Assembly: GCA_017645485.1 (NCBI GenBank) | Contig: JAGCOI010000155.1 | Span: 1 to 7,272 of the forward strand | Direction: 5' to 3' | Length of the DNA stretch: 7,272 bases | From: Alphaproteobacteria bacterium | GTDB taxonomy: Bacteria > Pseudomonadota > Alphaproteobacteria > RF32 > CAG-239 | Part shown: positions 6,631 through 7,272 of the stretch, one piece after another | Numbering within the stretch: position 1 is the stretch's first letter | Layout: each line of letters starts with the position of its first letter | The notes under the pieces: model-generated | Database searches by the model: none | Seen by the model: only the letters and a program-made list of their open reading frames with translations | Told to the model about the DNA's origin: nothing | Made by a program: the position numbers and the translations under genes

Positions 6631-6981
6631 ATGCCTATACGTATTCTGCCGGATAATTTAATCAATCAAATTGCCGCCGGAGAGGTTGTTGAAAGACCGG
6701 CTTCGGTTGTTAAAGAATTGGTTGAAAATTCGATTGATGCAGGGGCAGATAAAATTGACATTACGTTGGTTGACGGCGGTAAGAGTTTGATTATTGTGTC
6801 GGACAACGGAAAAGGTATGTCAAAAGAGGAATTGTCACTTGCCGTTGAAAGGCATGCGACCTCAAAACTTGAGAGTGATGACTTGTTTCATATTAAGCAT
6901 TTCGGTTTCATGGGGCGAGGCATTGCCTTCGGTCGGTGCCGTTTCAAAACTTTGTATAATAAGCCGTGCCAAGGGAGCTGA
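6631..6981 (+). CDS. mutL: MutL N-terminal fragment, frame broken at codon 94
   Basis: MutL is the ATP-dependent mismatch-repair factor that links MutS recognition to strand nicking. The start is strong: ATG one base after the pgi stop, with GAGGA at 6620-6624 six bases upstream. Residues 1-93 are typical: [20 protein letters not shown] (positions 14-33) with catalytic E29 and Mg-binding N33 of GHKL motif I, SIDAGA, DNGKGM at 58-63 (motif II), and RHATSKL. At codon 94 the sequence should read GFRGEAL; instead the frame shifts and runs through 22 unrelated residues to a TGA at 6979-6981. The 116-residue product keeps ATP-binding motifs I and II but loses the lid, the rest of the ATPase and the dimerisation domain, so it should be inactive. 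The normal frame resumes with T6911 removed; a sequencing error is a serious alternative to a true mutation. Confidence 0.85.
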   Translation: MPIRILPDNLINQIAAGEVVERPASVVKELVENSIDAGADKIDITLVDGGKSLIIVSDNGKGMSKEELSLAVERHATSKLESDDLFHIKHFGFMGRGIAFGRCRFKTLYNKPCQGS

Positions 6982-7272
6982 AGAAGGCTTTAAGATTGAG
7001 GTAAGCGCCTCACGCAAGTCTGAGGTGATGCCGGCGGCAATTTCAAACGGGACGCGAATTGAAGTACGCGATTTATTTTATACGACACCGGCGAGACTGA
7101 AGTTTTTAAAAAGTGATGCATCGGAACTGGGTTATGTGACGGATATTGTGGAACGAATTGCGATGGCTAATCCTCACGTTTCGTTTTATTTAACGCATAA
7201 TGATAAGAAAAAATTGAGCTTAAATGCTTTTCAGGGCGAACTTTTTGATGTGCGCTTAAAACGGTTGGGTGA
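6912..7272 (+). pseudogene. mutL: mutL continuation in the shifted frame (open at right edge)
   Basis: In the frame one base on from the mutL start, the MutL reading continues without a stop to the window edge: [13 protein letters not shown], then an NGTRIEVRDLFYTTPARLKF block (motif IV region, about 7048-7107), and a less conserved stretch ending in DVRLKRLG. There is no start codon with a Shine-Dalgarno for it, so it would not be made by itself in any sensible way. The complete match to MutL on both sides of the break means only a single base is wrong and the rest of the gene is under coding constraint, arguing for a very recent mutation or an error in the sequence. The C-terminal domain lies beyond the edge. 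Confidence 0.85.

Overview
The window is an AT-rich chromosomal segment that looks like an alphaproteobacterium of a low-GC lineage, possibly host- or gut-associated. Three things point there: a TolB-type periplasmic protein, a tiny lipoprotein carrying the core motif of the alphaproteobacterial DUF3035/BamF family directly after lspA, and a tandem pair of M16 peptidase-like genes after that. No phage, insertion sequence, CRISPR array or integrase is visible. The lineage call is inference from gene content, without database comparison.

Left edge (1-400): the 5' end of tolB points left and runs off the window. An AT-rich divergent intergenic region follows, with a candidate promoter for each direction. 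At 401-486 lies a complete tRNA-Leu(GAG) with an encoded CCA end. It is followed after 55 bases, with no convincing terminator, by corA (542-1495), an inner-membrane divalent cation transporter.

From 1631 to the right edge, six genes are packed on the + strand with gaps of 1 to 12 bases or a 4-base overlap: lspA (signal peptidase II), a 53-residue lipoprotein, an M16 peptidase with intact zinc ligands, an M16 homologue without them, pgi (glucose-6-phosphate isomerase) and mutL (mismatch repair, incomplete at the edge). They look like one transcription unit. The first four share an envelope theme: LspA would mature lipoproteins including its tiny neighbour, and the two M16 proteins look like complementary halves of one envelope peptidase. 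Pgi and MutL have no obvious functional link to them and probably share only transcription.

The main anomalies are as follows. (1) mutL has a one-base disruption at its conserved GFRGEAL motif; dropping T6911 restores both the frame and the exact motif, so this is either a real mutator mutation or a sequence error. (2) The DUF3035-like lipoprotein keeps only the lipobox and the short core motif and lacks the usual C-terminal part. (3) The two M16 proteins have divided the catalytic and substrate-binding residues between them. I see no clearly new multi-gene system; the most unusual item is the miniature lipoprotein.
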